Source of the DNA: Acidobacteriota bacterium | GTDB lineage: Bacteria; Acidobacteriota; Blastocatellia; Chloracidobacteriales; JADJPF01 | Assembly (NCBI GenBank): GCA_016213785.1 | Contig: JACQZQ010000044.1 | Span: forward strand, 89,643-153,642 | Length of the DNA stretch: 64,000 bases | Direction: 5' to 3' | Part shown: positions 25,121 to 33,255 of the stretch, in pieces | How the letters are laid out: the number at the start of each line of letters is the position of its first letter | How positions within the stretch are numbered: position 1 is the first letter of the stretch | Program-made: the position numbers and the translations under genes | The notes under the pieces: generated by a model | What the model saw: the letters and a program-made list of their open reading frames with translations, nothing else | The model's database searches: none | Told to the model about the DNA's origin: nothing

Positions 25121-26083
25121 ATGAAATCTAGTGATGTACTACGCGCTTGGAACCGTATCTTAGCTGGGCAATATCCCTCTTTATCAATTGAAATTACTAA
25201 AGAATGCCCTTTGCGTTGTCCTGGGTGTTATGCTTATGAAAATTCACACTTAGGTAGCCTTGGCACTTTAAGACAACTAGCTGATTATAAAGGCCAAGCT
25301 TTAGTTGATGGAGTTATTACACTGGTAAAACAGCATAAGCCACTTCATTTATCGATTGTTGGAGGTGAGCCTTTAGTTAGATTTAGAGAGCTAAACACAC
25401 TCTTACCAATACTTAGCGAAATGGGTATAGCTGTTCAGCTTGTTACAAGTGCTGTAAGAGAAATCCCAGCAGAATGGGCAAAAATAAAAGATTTATATTT
25501 AGTAGTCTCTATTGATGGGCTTCAGCCAGAGCATGACGAGCGACGTAAACCAGCAACTTATGAAAAAATACTAAAAAATATTGTTGGGCATAATATAACA
25601 GTACATTGCACAATTACTAATCAAATGACTAAAAAGCCTAAGTATTTTGAAGACTTTTTATCATTTTGGTCAAGTCGTGAAGAAGTTAAAAAAATTTGGT
25701 TTAGCCTTTTTACTCCTCAAATCGGCGGCCAAGATGAAGAAATTATTTCTGGAGAGACTAGAGAAAATTTACTTACAGAGCTTGCAGCTTTACGTAACAG
25801 ATTTCCTAAGCTAAACTTGCCTGATTTAGTGATTGCAGGTTATCGCAAGCCTCCTGATTCACCAAAAGAATGTATATTTGCTCGTACTACATTAAATATT
25901 ACTGCTGATTTACAAGGTAAGATTAGCCCTTGTCAGTTCGGAGGAAATCCAGATTGTAAACAATGTGGTTGTATTGCTTCAGCTGGGCTTAATGCTGTAG
26001 GCGACTATAAACTATTGGGATTACTACCTTTAAGGTCAATTTATCAAATATCTGATAAAATTGGTAAAATGCGAACAGCTTGA
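25121..26083 (+). CDS. Radical SAM protein with C-terminal cysteine cluster
   Basis: The [4Fe-4S]/SAM motif is CPLRCPGC with Cys29, Cys33 and Cys36, followed by Tyr as usual. A glycine-rich SAM-binding strand SIVGGEPLVR and the segment LYLVVSIDG follow. The C-terminal part has extra cysteines (ECIFARTTLNITADLQG, then SPCQFGGNPDCKQCGC) resembling an auxiliary-cluster SPASM-like region. The substrate is unknown. There is no peptide-precursor gene beside it that would mark a RiPP system. The receiver-like gene follows 29 bases after the stop, so the two are probably cotranscribed. Confidence 0.85.
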   Translation: MKSSDVLRAWNRILAGQYPSLSIEITKECPLRCPGCYAYENSHLGSLGTLRQLADYKGQALVDGVITLVKQHKPLHLSIVGGEPLVRFRELNTLLPILSEMGIAVQLVTSAVREIPAEWAKIKDLYLVVSIDGLQPEHDERRKPATYEKILKNIVGHNITVHCTITNQMTKKPKYFEDFLSFWSSREEVKKIWFSLFTPQIGGQDEEIISGETRENLLTELAALRNRFPKLNLPDLVIAGYRKPPDSPKECIFARTTLNITADLQGKISPCQFGGNPDCKQCGCIASAGLNAVGDYKLLGLLPLRSIYQISDKIGKMRTA

Positions 26084-26112
26084 TTTTACTTAAGCTTAGT
26101 CTCTTAAGAACA

Positions 26113-26502
26113 ATGAGAGTTTTTTTATTAGAAGATAGTTATGAAAGGATGCGAAGGTTTCGCTCCCTTTTTTCTGCTCACTCAATTACTCACTCAGCAG
26201 ATTCTCAAGAAGCAATAGAAATTCTTGGGAGTAGAGAATTTGACTTAATTTGCCTAGACCATGACTTAAATGAGCATGATAATGATTGGATTGCTTCAGG
26301 TGATGGCTATGAAGTAGCTAGTTTTTTAGGCGATAATAACACACCTAACAATAATGCCTTAATTTTAATTCATACTATGAACCCATCAGGTGGAGATCGT
26401 ATGGTTGCAGCATTAAAGGTTAATAATAGGAAAGTTGTTCGTACTTCAATTATACAGATATTTAATTTAGAGTTTCTACACTCTCTTGGAATAGAAGTTT
26501 AA
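26113..26502 (+). CDS. Cyclic-phosphate-processing receiver-like (cREC) domain protein
   Basis: The 129-residue protein is a lone receiver-like domain: MRVFLLEDSYERMRRF, then FDLICLDHDLN, GYEVASFLGD and LILIHTMNPSGGDRMVAAL. The DHDL motif in the second acidic strand and the late HTMNPSG segment fit the cyclic-phosphate-processing receiver family (cREC), a receiver relative proposed to act in nucleotide or phosphate processing, rather than a phospho-accepting response regulator. ATG 26113 is chosen because the family begins at that strand; an upstream TTG overlapping the radical SAM stop codon lacks a ribosome site. No output domain is present. Confidence 0.7.
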   Translation: MRVFLLEDSYERMRRFRSLFSAHSITHSADSQEAIEILGSREFDLICLDHDLNEHDNDWIASGDGYEVASFLGDNNTPNNNALILIHTMNPSGGDRMVAALKVNNRKVVRTSIIQIFNLEFLHSLGIEV

Positions 26503-26523
26503 GTACTTAGTTTTTAATAAAAT

Positions 26524-26556
26524 AAAAAAGGGTAAGTTTTTAGCTTACCCTTTTTT
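26524..26556. terminator. Bidirectional intrinsic terminator
   Basis: AAAAAAGGGTAAG (26524-26536) pairs perfectly with CTTACCCTTTTTT (26544-26556) around a 7-base loop. The A-run and T-run make it a U-tailed terminator on both strands, serving the converging receiver-like and cytochrome genes. Confidence 0.92.
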
Positions 26557-26578
26557 ATTTCTAAACTTTAATCTTAAA

Positions 26579-28111
26579 TTAGTGGCACAATGGTTTTTGA
26601 GGAATATCTTCATTTTTTGGTGAACGCCAAGGTAGAATATTCATTTGTGATTTACTATAAGCAGGTGCCCAGTTATACATCTCTGATGGAGAGCTGCTTA
26701 AAATAGAACCCATTAGGCGAATATTAGCTTGCTCCATTAAGTCTTTTCCGCCCATTTTGATTTTAGGATTAGCAGCAGGATCTAGAGCAATTTTATCTAC
26801 CATAGGTGCCATAATATTTGCTTCCTGAGCAGAAGTAGGTTTACGGTCTAAAATATAACTAACAAAAGCTAAACACATTTCATCAGTGGTTTGTTCGCCC
26901 CAAGTAACGGTTTTGGGTGGATTATTTGGGTTAAATGGATTATTAGTAGAGTTATCATAAATTGCTGTTAGCTTAATTTTACTTCCACCAGGTAAAAGCA
27001 TAGATTCTTTATAAGTATAAGTTCCTTGCCACTTAAAATCCCACTTAGGTATGTCTATCATACAATTTGGTTTCTGACCATTAGGTAGTGTTACTTCTAC
27101 TTTCATTTTTTGACCAAGCAGGTGCATATGTGGAGTAACGCCTATAGCCTTGATATTAACGCCAGTAGGAACGGTATATTGACCAATAACTTTATGTTTT
27201 TTGGCTCCGGGTGGGATTGCAAACCCTATATTAAAAATAGGAAAACTACGAAGTTCGCTTTCTAAAGGAGTGTCAGAAAAGTGTAACCCTATCTTGGTTT
27301 GGTCAGGGGTTGTTTTACCATTGGAATGGTAATGTACTTGCATAACAATACGTGAGCCTTTAGGTATTTTAATACCAACACCTTTAGGAGAAAAACGAGG
27401 GGTGTTTCCTGGTGCCCAACCACCTAAACCAGCAGTTGGAGCAAAGCCCGGGCCGCCAAAAGAAGTATAACCTGGGCCAGGATCGGCTTCATCTAGTTTT
27501 ACTGATGTACCTTTGCCATCCACAAAAAGTAGCACGTGATGGACTACTTCAGCTGCATCAGGTAGAACTTCTACAGCCGTAACATATTTATCCTCTTCAA
27601 AAACATGAGGCATTACAAAACAACGATAAATATCATCGCCAGTAGCACGAAGTTCATAAGGCTCAGGAGATTTTAATGCTAAATCTGGTTCGCCCAGTCC
27701 CCAACTACTATTAAATTGAACTGGTGGGGGAAGGTCTGCTATATCACCTTCAGGTGCACCAGCTTCAGCCCATTTACTTAGAGTATCAATTTGGTCATTT
27801 GTTAAAATACGTTCATCATTAAAACTTCCACAACCTTCGGCTGCTTTCCAAGGCGGCATAGTTTTAGATTGAACTGCCGTTTTAATGGCTTCTGCAAAGG
27901 GTTTAGCCTCGGAATAAGTCATTAGTGAAAATGGAGCAATATAACCAGGATGATGACAGGTTTGACAATTTTGCTGGAATATTCTTACAACTTCTTTGTT
28001 AAAAGTTGGACTGCTTGTTGCAGAAGAACCCTTAGTAGATTTTGTTAAACTTGGGCCTAAAGTAAGCATTCCACAAGCAAATAAAAACATTATCAATAAT
28101 ACTTTTTTCAT
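26579..28111 (-). CDS. Exported cytochrome c / copper type II monooxygenase-like protein
   Basis: A signal peptide (MKKVLLIMFLFACGMLTLG) precedes a c-type haem site CQTCH (49-53) with a later MPPW segment. Then comes a two-domain region resembling peptidylglycine/dopamine-type copper monooxygenases: EVVHHVLLFVD (His-His), MQVHYHSNG (His-x-His) and VTPHMHLLGQKM (His-x-His). TTDEMCLAF gives a possible Met copper ligand. In the known enzymes such ligands bind two coppers and oxygen. The haem could deliver the electrons that ascorbate supplies in animals; that is inference. GAAGAGG precedes the ATG. The gene stands alone between terminators. Confidence 0.85.
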   Translation of the reverse strand: MKKVLLIMFLFACGMLTLGPSLTKSTKGSSATSSPTFNKEVVRIFQQNCQTCHHPGYIAPFSLMTYSEAKPFAEAIKTAVQSKTMPPWKAAEGCGSFNDERILTNDQIDTLSKWAEAGAPEGDIADLPPPVQFNSSWGLGEPDLALKSPEPYELRATGDDIYRCFVMPHVFEEDKYVTAVEVLPDAAEVVHHVLLFVDGKGTSVKLDEADPGPGYTSFGGPGFAPTAGLGGWAPGNTPRFSPKGVGIKIPKGSRIVMQVHYHSNGKTTPDQTKIGLHFSDTPLESELRSFPIFNIGFAIPPGAKKHKVIGQYTVPTGVNIKAIGVTPHMHLLGQKMKVEVTLPNGQKPNCMIDIPKWDFKWQGTYTYKESMLLPGGSKIKLTAIYDNSTNNPFNPNNPPKTVTWGEQTTDEMCLAFVSYILDRKPTSAQEANIMAPMVDKIALDPAANPKIKMGGKDLMEQANIRLMGSILSSSPSEMYNWAPAYSKSQMNILPWRSPKNEDIPQKPLCH

Positions 28112-28323
28112 GCCTCTTCTCCAAGGTTAGAAACTAATAAATAATATTAATTTTTTGGTTGAAAGTAATAGGTTTATTGTGCTAAAGGTCTAACCATTAT
28201 ATAAAAGAATTCTCTTAAGTAGCAACCAGATTCTTGTTTAGTTTCGCATATTTAGCCTTAAAGCACGAAAAATTAGCCTTAATAGACTTTCTTTAATTTT
28301 TTAACCTAAAATTTTCTACAAAG

Positions 28324-28367
28324 AAAAAGCTAACAAAAAGCTAACAAAAAGCTAACAAAAAGCTGAC
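28324..28367. repeat. Four tandem 11-bp units with phased A-tracts
   Basis: AAAAAGCTAAC occurs three times in a row, followed by AAAAAGCTGAC. The A5 tracts are 11 bases apart, close to one helical turn, which should bend the DNA. It lies about 90-130 bases upstream of the promoter for the 28542 gene. Confidence 0.85.
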
Positions 28368-28453
28368 CAGTAAATACATTACGGGGTTTTGCAGGAATAT
28401 AAATTAAGAAGATATTTAAATCAGCCTAAGGAAAGTTACTTTTAATAAGAGGT

Positions 28454-28482
28454 TTAGCAAATAGGATTTTGTCTTATATAAT
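28454..28482 (+). promoter_or_regulatory. Sigma-70-type promoter for the 28542 gene
   Basis: A perfect TATAAT (28477-28482) lies 17 bases after TTAGCA (28454-28459), four of six matches to the -35 consensus. The leader to ATG 28542 would be about 50 bases. Confidence 0.55.
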
Positions 28483-28541
28483 GTCTTAAACCTATGATTG
28501 AGTAGATATGTTATAGTTATTTTGAAAGGGATAAAGGGTTT

Positions 28542-28847
28542 ATGACAAACGAAGAAATCCAAAAGTTAATGGAATTTATTGTAACTCAACAAGCTGAGAT
28601 AACAGTTAAACAATCTCAAATACTTGATATTCAATTTGAAACAGCAAAAAGACAAGCTGAATATGAAAAACGCCAAGAAGAATTTGAAATCAAATTTAAC
28701 AATAAACTAGGTGCACTATTAGATTGGCAAGCTCACTTTGATACAAAACTAGAAGAACTTACAGCTAATGTCAAAGATTTAACAGATGGTTTGCGGTCTG
28801 TTTCTAAACGGGTTGATAAGCTTGAGGACGACAGAAAAAAAGAATGA
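28542..28847 (+). CDS. Small coiled-coil protein, 101 aa
   Basis: The product is almost wholly helical, with heptad patterns around QILDIQFETAKRQAEYEKRQ and in DTKLEELTANVKDLTDGLRS, and a charged end (KRVDKLEDDRKKE). It has no signal peptide or membrane span. Such proteins usually self-associate; no function can be assigned. AAAGGG upstream of ATG 28542 and a good promoter support expression. The gene converges on the REC-kinase-sigma gene. Confidence 0.7.
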   Translation: MTNEEIQKLMEFIVTQQAEITVKQSQILDIQFETAKRQAEYEKRQEEFEIKFNNKLGALLDWQAHFDTKLEELTANVKDLTDGLRSVSKRVDKLEDDRKKE

Positions 28848-28952
28848 TCCAACTTGCTAGCATAAACTATGAGATTACTTATATTTAGGAACAAAACTTG
28901 TAGTGTTCTGGGAACATTTTATCAAAATAAATCTTATGTTTAAATCTTTTGA

Positions 28953-31025
28953 TTATTTAGATTCTTTTGATAATAAGTCTTTTAACCAAACTTTAGCCGC
29001 AGTCAATTCACGTCTTACTGTTGCATCAGAAATACTTAAGAGCTTAGCTATTTGTTCAGATGTAAACCCGCCAAAGAAATTTAATTCTATTATTTGTGCT
29101 TGCCTTGGATTTATTTCTAAAAGCTTATTTAGTGCTTCTTCTAGTGCTATTAAATCCCAATCTTGTTGCTCAGATAAATAGGAAATATCCTCAATAGGAA
29201 TTTTATAAAAACTTCCCCCTCGTTTAGCACTATTATGAGCTATAGCATAGTTCACTAAGATACGTCGCATAATACAAGCAGCAGAGGCTAGAAAATGTTT
29301 GCGATTTTCCCACTCTAGTTCTGACTCTACCATTTGGATATAGGTTTCATTAATAAGCGCTGTGCTTTGAAGTGTGTGATCCATACGCTCTTTTCTTATG
29401 TAACTAGCAGCTATTTTGTGGAGTTCTGTGTAAACTAAAGGTAGAAGTTTGTCTAGTGCTAATTTTTCACCATTATTCCACTCATTAAGTATTTGAGTAA
29501 TGGATTGGTTATCAAGAAACTCTGCCATAGTATTATCATTAATAAAATCAGGCTTTACTCCATTGGTGATACTAGCTGGAGTTATCTGATTAGGTGTTTC
29601 TGCATACTCACTTAAAGACTCATTTAAAGACTCATTTAAGGGTTCATCTAAAGATAGTTGACTAGAATCAATTCCTAGTAATAAAAGCATCTGTTCAGCA
29701 AATTGATTTGGAGTAGGGCGCTTTTTTGGGTCTTTAGCTAAAGTGCTCATAATTAGTTCTTCTAAAGGAGAAGAAATTTCAGGGTTTAATTTTCTAAGTG
29801 GGATAGGTTCTTGAGTTAGAAATGTTTTTATAATAGAGAAAAAGTTGGTAGGTTCTGATAAAAAAGGTAGGGAGCCACAAAGCATTTGATAAGCTATAAC
29901 GCCTAAACTATAAACATCAGCCTGTCCATTATAAGGTAGGTTTTCAAACCTCTCAGGAGCCATATAATTAGGTGTACCAATAAAATGGCCTGTTTGAGTT
30001 AAAGAGTCTTGAGAAAATCCTTCAACTTCACTAACAAGTTTAGCAATACCAAAATCTACAACCTTAACCATTTCACCTTTTTGAGATTTATGTAAAAAAA
30101 TATTATCTGGTTTAATATCTCTATGAACTATACCTAGTTGATGAGCTTTACTTAGAACTTTACAAATAGGAACAATTATTTCAGCACAACGCAGTGGTGA
30201 GAAAATAGGCTTTTGTGACATTTCAGTAGCGAGAGTATGTCCTTCTAGTAACTCCATAACTAAGTAGGCAATACCATTATCAGAAACTCCAAAGTCAAGA
30301 ATTGTAACTACATTAGGATGGTTTACACGACAAGCTGAAATACCTTCTAGTCGAAATCTCTCTAGTGCTTGGCTGCTTTGGCTGCCTGTAAAAGGGCGAA
30401 AGATTTTTATTGCTACTAGATTTTGCAAGTTTAGATGAACAGCGCGATAAACTGCACCAAACCCACCTTTGCCTATTTTTTTTTCTAACCTATATTTTTT
30501 ATCTAAGATTAAGCCTGGCAGTAACTCGACTAGAGTAGAAAAAACTTTGTCTGTACGTTTTTGTTCTTCTAACAAAGCATCTTTTTCTTTTTGTAGTTCT
30601 TGATATTGATGCTCTAATAGTTGGTTTTTTTCTTCTAGCTCTTTACGAAGAAAATGTATAGTTAGCTGGTTTTCTACTCTTACAAGGACTTCTTCAACCT
30701 GAAAGGGTTTAGATATATAATCAGTTGCTCCTACCTTAAAGGCTTTAACTTTATCTAGCACATCATCCATAGCACTAATAAAAATCACTGGTATTTTACT
30801 AGTAACAGAGTACTCTTTTAGTTGCTGACAAACTTCATAACCACTCATTTCTGGCATTGAAATATCTAGTAAAACTAAATCAGGTGGGGCAGTGCGTATT
30901 GCAGTTAAAGCACGGATTGCAGAGCTAGCTTTTCTAACTTTATATTGATGCTCTTTTAAGATTTTTTCTAATACATTTATATTATCTATATTGTCATCTA
31001 CAATAAAAATATCTGCTTTAACCAT
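28953..31025 (-). CDS. Receiver - Ser/Thr kinase - ECF sigma factor fusion
   Basis: Three regulatory modules occur in one 690-residue chain. Residues 1-120 are a receiver domain with Asp10/Asp11, phospho-acceptor Asp54 and Lys106. A coiled coil (about 122-160) leads to a complete Ser/Thr kinase (about 175-455): GKGGFG (185-190), Lys207, HRDIKPDN (301-308), DFG (324-326) and GTPNYMAPE. A linker with repeated LNES units (about 460-500) precedes an ECF sigma domain (about 505-690) like the TIGR02999 group. Its sigma-2 part contains LHKIAASYIRKER and HTLQSTALINETY; its sigma-4 helix-turn-helix is FTSEQIAKLLSISDATVRRE. The start overlaps the histidine kinase stop (TAATG). Phosphorelay input could thus gate kinase activity and promoter selection in one protein. 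Confidence 0.92.
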   Translation of the reverse strand: MVKADIFIVDDNIDNINVLEKILKEHQYKVRKASSAIRALTAIRTAPPDLVLLDISMPEMSGYEVCQQLKEYSVTSKIPVIFISAMDDVLDKVKAFKVGATDYISKPFQVEEVLVRVENQLTIHFLRKELEEKNQLLEHQYQELQKEKDALLEEQKRTDKVFSTLVELLPGLILDKKYRLEKKIGKGGFGAVYRAVHLNLQNLVAIKIFRPFTGSQSSQALERFRLEGISACRVNHPNVVTILDFGVSDNGIAYLVMELLEGHTLATEMSQKPIFSPLRCAEIIVPICKVLSKAHQLGIVHRDIKPDNIFLHKSQKGEMVKVVDFGIAKLVSEVEGFSQDSLTQTGHFIGTPNYMAPERFENLPYNGQADVYSLGVIAYQMLCGSLPFLSEPTNFFSIIKTFLTQEPIPLRKLNPEISSPLEELIMSTLAKDPKKRPTPNQFAEQMLLLLGIDSSQLSLDEPLNESLNESLSEYAETPNQITPASITNGVKPDFINDNTMAEFLDNQSITQILNEWNNGEKLALDKLLPLVYTELHKIAASYIRKERMDHTLQSTALINETYIQMVESELEWENRKHFLASAACIMRRILVNYAIAHNSAKRGGSFYKIPIEDISYLSEQQDWDLIALEEALNKLLEINPRQAQIIELNFFGGFTSEQIAKLLSISDATVRRELTAAKVWLKDLLSKESK

Positions 31026-33148
31026 TAGTTAGCCCTTTCAATAAGATCTAATAGCTTATCAACTTGTAGGTTATTAATCATAGATTGCATTTGCTTTGCT
31101 AGTTCTAAATCTTTTTGCATAATTTGGTCAACTAGAGTTTCAGCTTTATCAGTGTCACAAATTGTAAGTGCTTCGGTAAACTCTCTTAACCATTCAGAAG
31201 GGAGTTGTGCTAATCGTTCTTTTTCAAAAATTTCTTTAAGGGATTGATTAGGCAGATTTACTATAGATTGTTGATGAATATCTTCATAAAGAAATTCTAC
31301 TTTTAAGTATTTAGCTAAAATTTCAAAAATCTCTGTTTCCCGAAAGGGTTTAGTTAAAACATCATTACAGCCACAATTTAAGCTTTCTGATTCATCTTGC
31401 TTAAAAGCACTAGCTGTTAGTGCAATTATTATAGTAGGTTTTAAAATAGTTTTTTCTTTTTCTAGTTTTCTAATAAGTTTAGTTGCTTGATAGCCGTCAA
31501 GTATTGGCATTCGCATATCCATCCAAATTAAATGAGGTTGCCAGTTTTGCCAAATTCCAATTGCTTCTTGTCCATTAGAAGCTTCTTTAACTAGAAAACC
31601 AACTTTTTTTAGTATTAGGGAAAGTAAATAGCGACTTTCTAGATAATCATCCACTATTAAAATACGAAAATCAGGCTGATCTTTTGCTAAACTAATTACT
31701 CTACTAGTTTTAGGCTGACTTGGGTCCATATTGCTTTGAGCTAGTCTTATGTTAAAAAAGAAAGTAGTTCCTTTTCCCAAAATACTTTTAGCATAAATAT
31801 CTCCTCCCATTAGACGGACAATATTTCTACTAATAAATAGCCCAAGCCCTGTTCCTTCTTGGGTTGCTTCTCTATTGCTGGCTTGTACAAATGGCTCAAA
31901 TATTTTTTCAAGTTCATTTTCAAAAATACCTATTCCTGTATCTTCAATTTCAAAACTAGCAATATTTTGGTTCCAACTAACCCGCAACGTAACTTTTCCA
32001 TTAGGTGTAAATTTTATTGCATTACTAATAAGGTTAACTAGTACTTGGCGTAATTTACTTGAGTCAGCTAAAGCATATTGTGGTAAGTTTGTAGCAAACT
32101 CATAGATAAACTCTAAATTCTTTGCTTTGGCGCGAGTAATAAAAGTAGATGCAATATCTTCTAAAAATAAAAAAGGCTCAAAAGGCTTTTCTACAAGAGT
32201 TAAGCGGCCTGTTTCGATTTTTGATATAGATAAAACATCATTAATTAATCCAAGTAACTGTTCTCCATTTCGAGTCATAATGGATAAATATTTTTTTTCT
32301 TCAATTTCTCGCTCATTTTTATACTGCATTATTTGCAGTAGCCCTAAAATTACATTAAGCGGGGTACGTAATTCATGACTCATATTTGCTAAAAATGTGT
32401 TTTTAGCTTGGTTTGCTTCTAAGGCTTTCTTTTCAGATAGTTTTACTTTATAAATTTTTTCTTTTAGTTCTTCATTTTTTCTATCAAGTAATAAATTTTT
32501 TGTTTCCAAATCTATAGTTTGTTTTTCTATTATTTTAGCACTATTAAAATTAAGCATTTGTACATTAAAAGAAAACCTAGCAAAATAAAAAGCTACAAAA
32601 GTGCTTAATGTGCCTGCCCAGTAAGCTTCTGGAATATTTAATAGTACTCTTACTGATAGGATGAAAAAAAGATAGTTAAAAAAAAGCGGTAAAATTAATT
32701 TGCTTGGATAATAAAAGACAGAGGATAAAATAAAAGTCAACAACAAATAAATATATGCAAATTTTCTAACTATTATTGTTTGTAAAAATATCACATCACA
32801 AAATGAAACAATAAAAACAATGTAAACAAATGACAAAGATCTATGAAAAGATGCTATAACTTTGCTAGATTTTGGAATGTTATAATCAAAAACTAGCCAA
32901 AATATTATAGAAGCAATAAGAAAAACTGAATGTAATAACCAAAAAGATTTTGCAAAATCTCCTTCAAGAGAAAAAATATTAAATAAATGAAAAACCATTG
33001 CAATGCCACTCCAAATAATGCAAAACCATGCAAAGGTTTTTAATTGAAGATAGCTAACATATGTTAGGTTGTTTAAGAGTTCTTGTTTATGGTCTTCTGG
33101 CATTTGATCAAAAGTGCCAAAAAGAATTTTTCTTAACCGTTTTATCAT
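31025..33148 (-). CDS. Membrane hybrid histidine kinase
   Basis: Residues about 35-190 form five or six membrane segments with no large external sensor. A coiled coil follows, then HisKA with His258 (ANMSHELRTPLN), the HATPase N box NLISNAIKFTPNG, the G boxes DTGIGI and GTGLGLFIS, and a receiver domain with Asp544 and Lys600. The last 90 residues are helical and may be an HPt-like or dimerisation tail, without a clear HPt histidine. Its stop codon overlaps the start of the REC-kinase-sigma gene, so the two are translationally coupled and probably cognate: phosphate could pass to Asp54 of that partner. The ligand is unknown. Confidence 0.93.
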   Translation of the reverse strand: MIKRLRKILFGTFDQMPEDHKQELLNNLTYVSYLQLKTFAWFCIIWSGIAMVFHLFNIFSLEGDFAKSFWLLHSVFLIASIIFWLVFDYNIPKSSKVIASFHRSLSFVYIVFIVSFCDVIFLQTIIVRKFAYIYLLLTFILSSVFYYPSKLILPLFFNYLFFILSVRVLLNIPEAYWAGTLSTFVAFYFARFSFNVQMLNFNSAKIIEKQTIDLETKNLLLDRKNEELKEKIYKVKLSEKKALEANQAKNTFLANMSHELRTPLNVILGLLQIMQYKNEREIEEKKYLSIMTRNGEQLLGLINDVLSISKIETGRLTLVEKPFEPFLFLEDIASTFITRAKAKNLEFIYEFATNLPQYALADSSKLRQVLVNLISNAIKFTPNGKVTLRVSWNQNIASFEIEDTGIGIFENELEKIFEPFVQASNREATQEGTGLGLFISRNIVRLMGGDIYAKSILGKGTTFFFNIRLAQSNMDPSQPKTSRVISLAKDQPDFRILIVDDYLESRYLLSLILKKVGFLVKEASNGQEAIGIWQNWQPHLIWMDMRMPILDGYQATKLIRKLEKEKTILKPTIIIALTASAFKQDESESLNCGCNDVLTKPFRETEIFEILAKYLKVEFLYEDIHQQSIVNLPNQSLKEIFEKERLAQLPSEWLREFTEALTICDTDKAETLVDQIMQKDLELAKQMQSMINNLQVDKLLDLIERAN

Positions 33149-33178
33149 TATCTAGATTATATTCGGTGTCTTAACTCT

Positions 33179-33205
33179 AAAGGCTGCCAACTATCGGCAG
33201 CCTTT
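33179..33205 (-). terminator. Terminator of tal-pgi
   Basis: AAAGGCTGCC (33179-33188) and GGCAGCCTTT (33196-33205) form a perfect 10-bp stem with a 7-base loop, 50 bases after the tal-pgi stop on the minus strand and just before the histidine kinase gene. Confidence 0.7.
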
Positions 33206-33255
33206 AGAATTAAATTCTTAATTTTCTTATAACCCCGTCTTTTAGGGCTAGGTTA

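Larger units (their letters stand above)
28112..28541. other. 430-base intergenic region with phased repeats and a promoter
   Basis: No coding frame is convincing here. The region separates the divergent cytochrome and coiled-coil genes. It holds the tandem repeat at 28324-28367 and a promoter at 28454-28482. The rest is AT-rich without visible symmetry. Confidence 0.7.

Noticed and set aside
28324..28367. CRISPR array
   Set aside because: The 11-bp units are directly tandem with no spacers.
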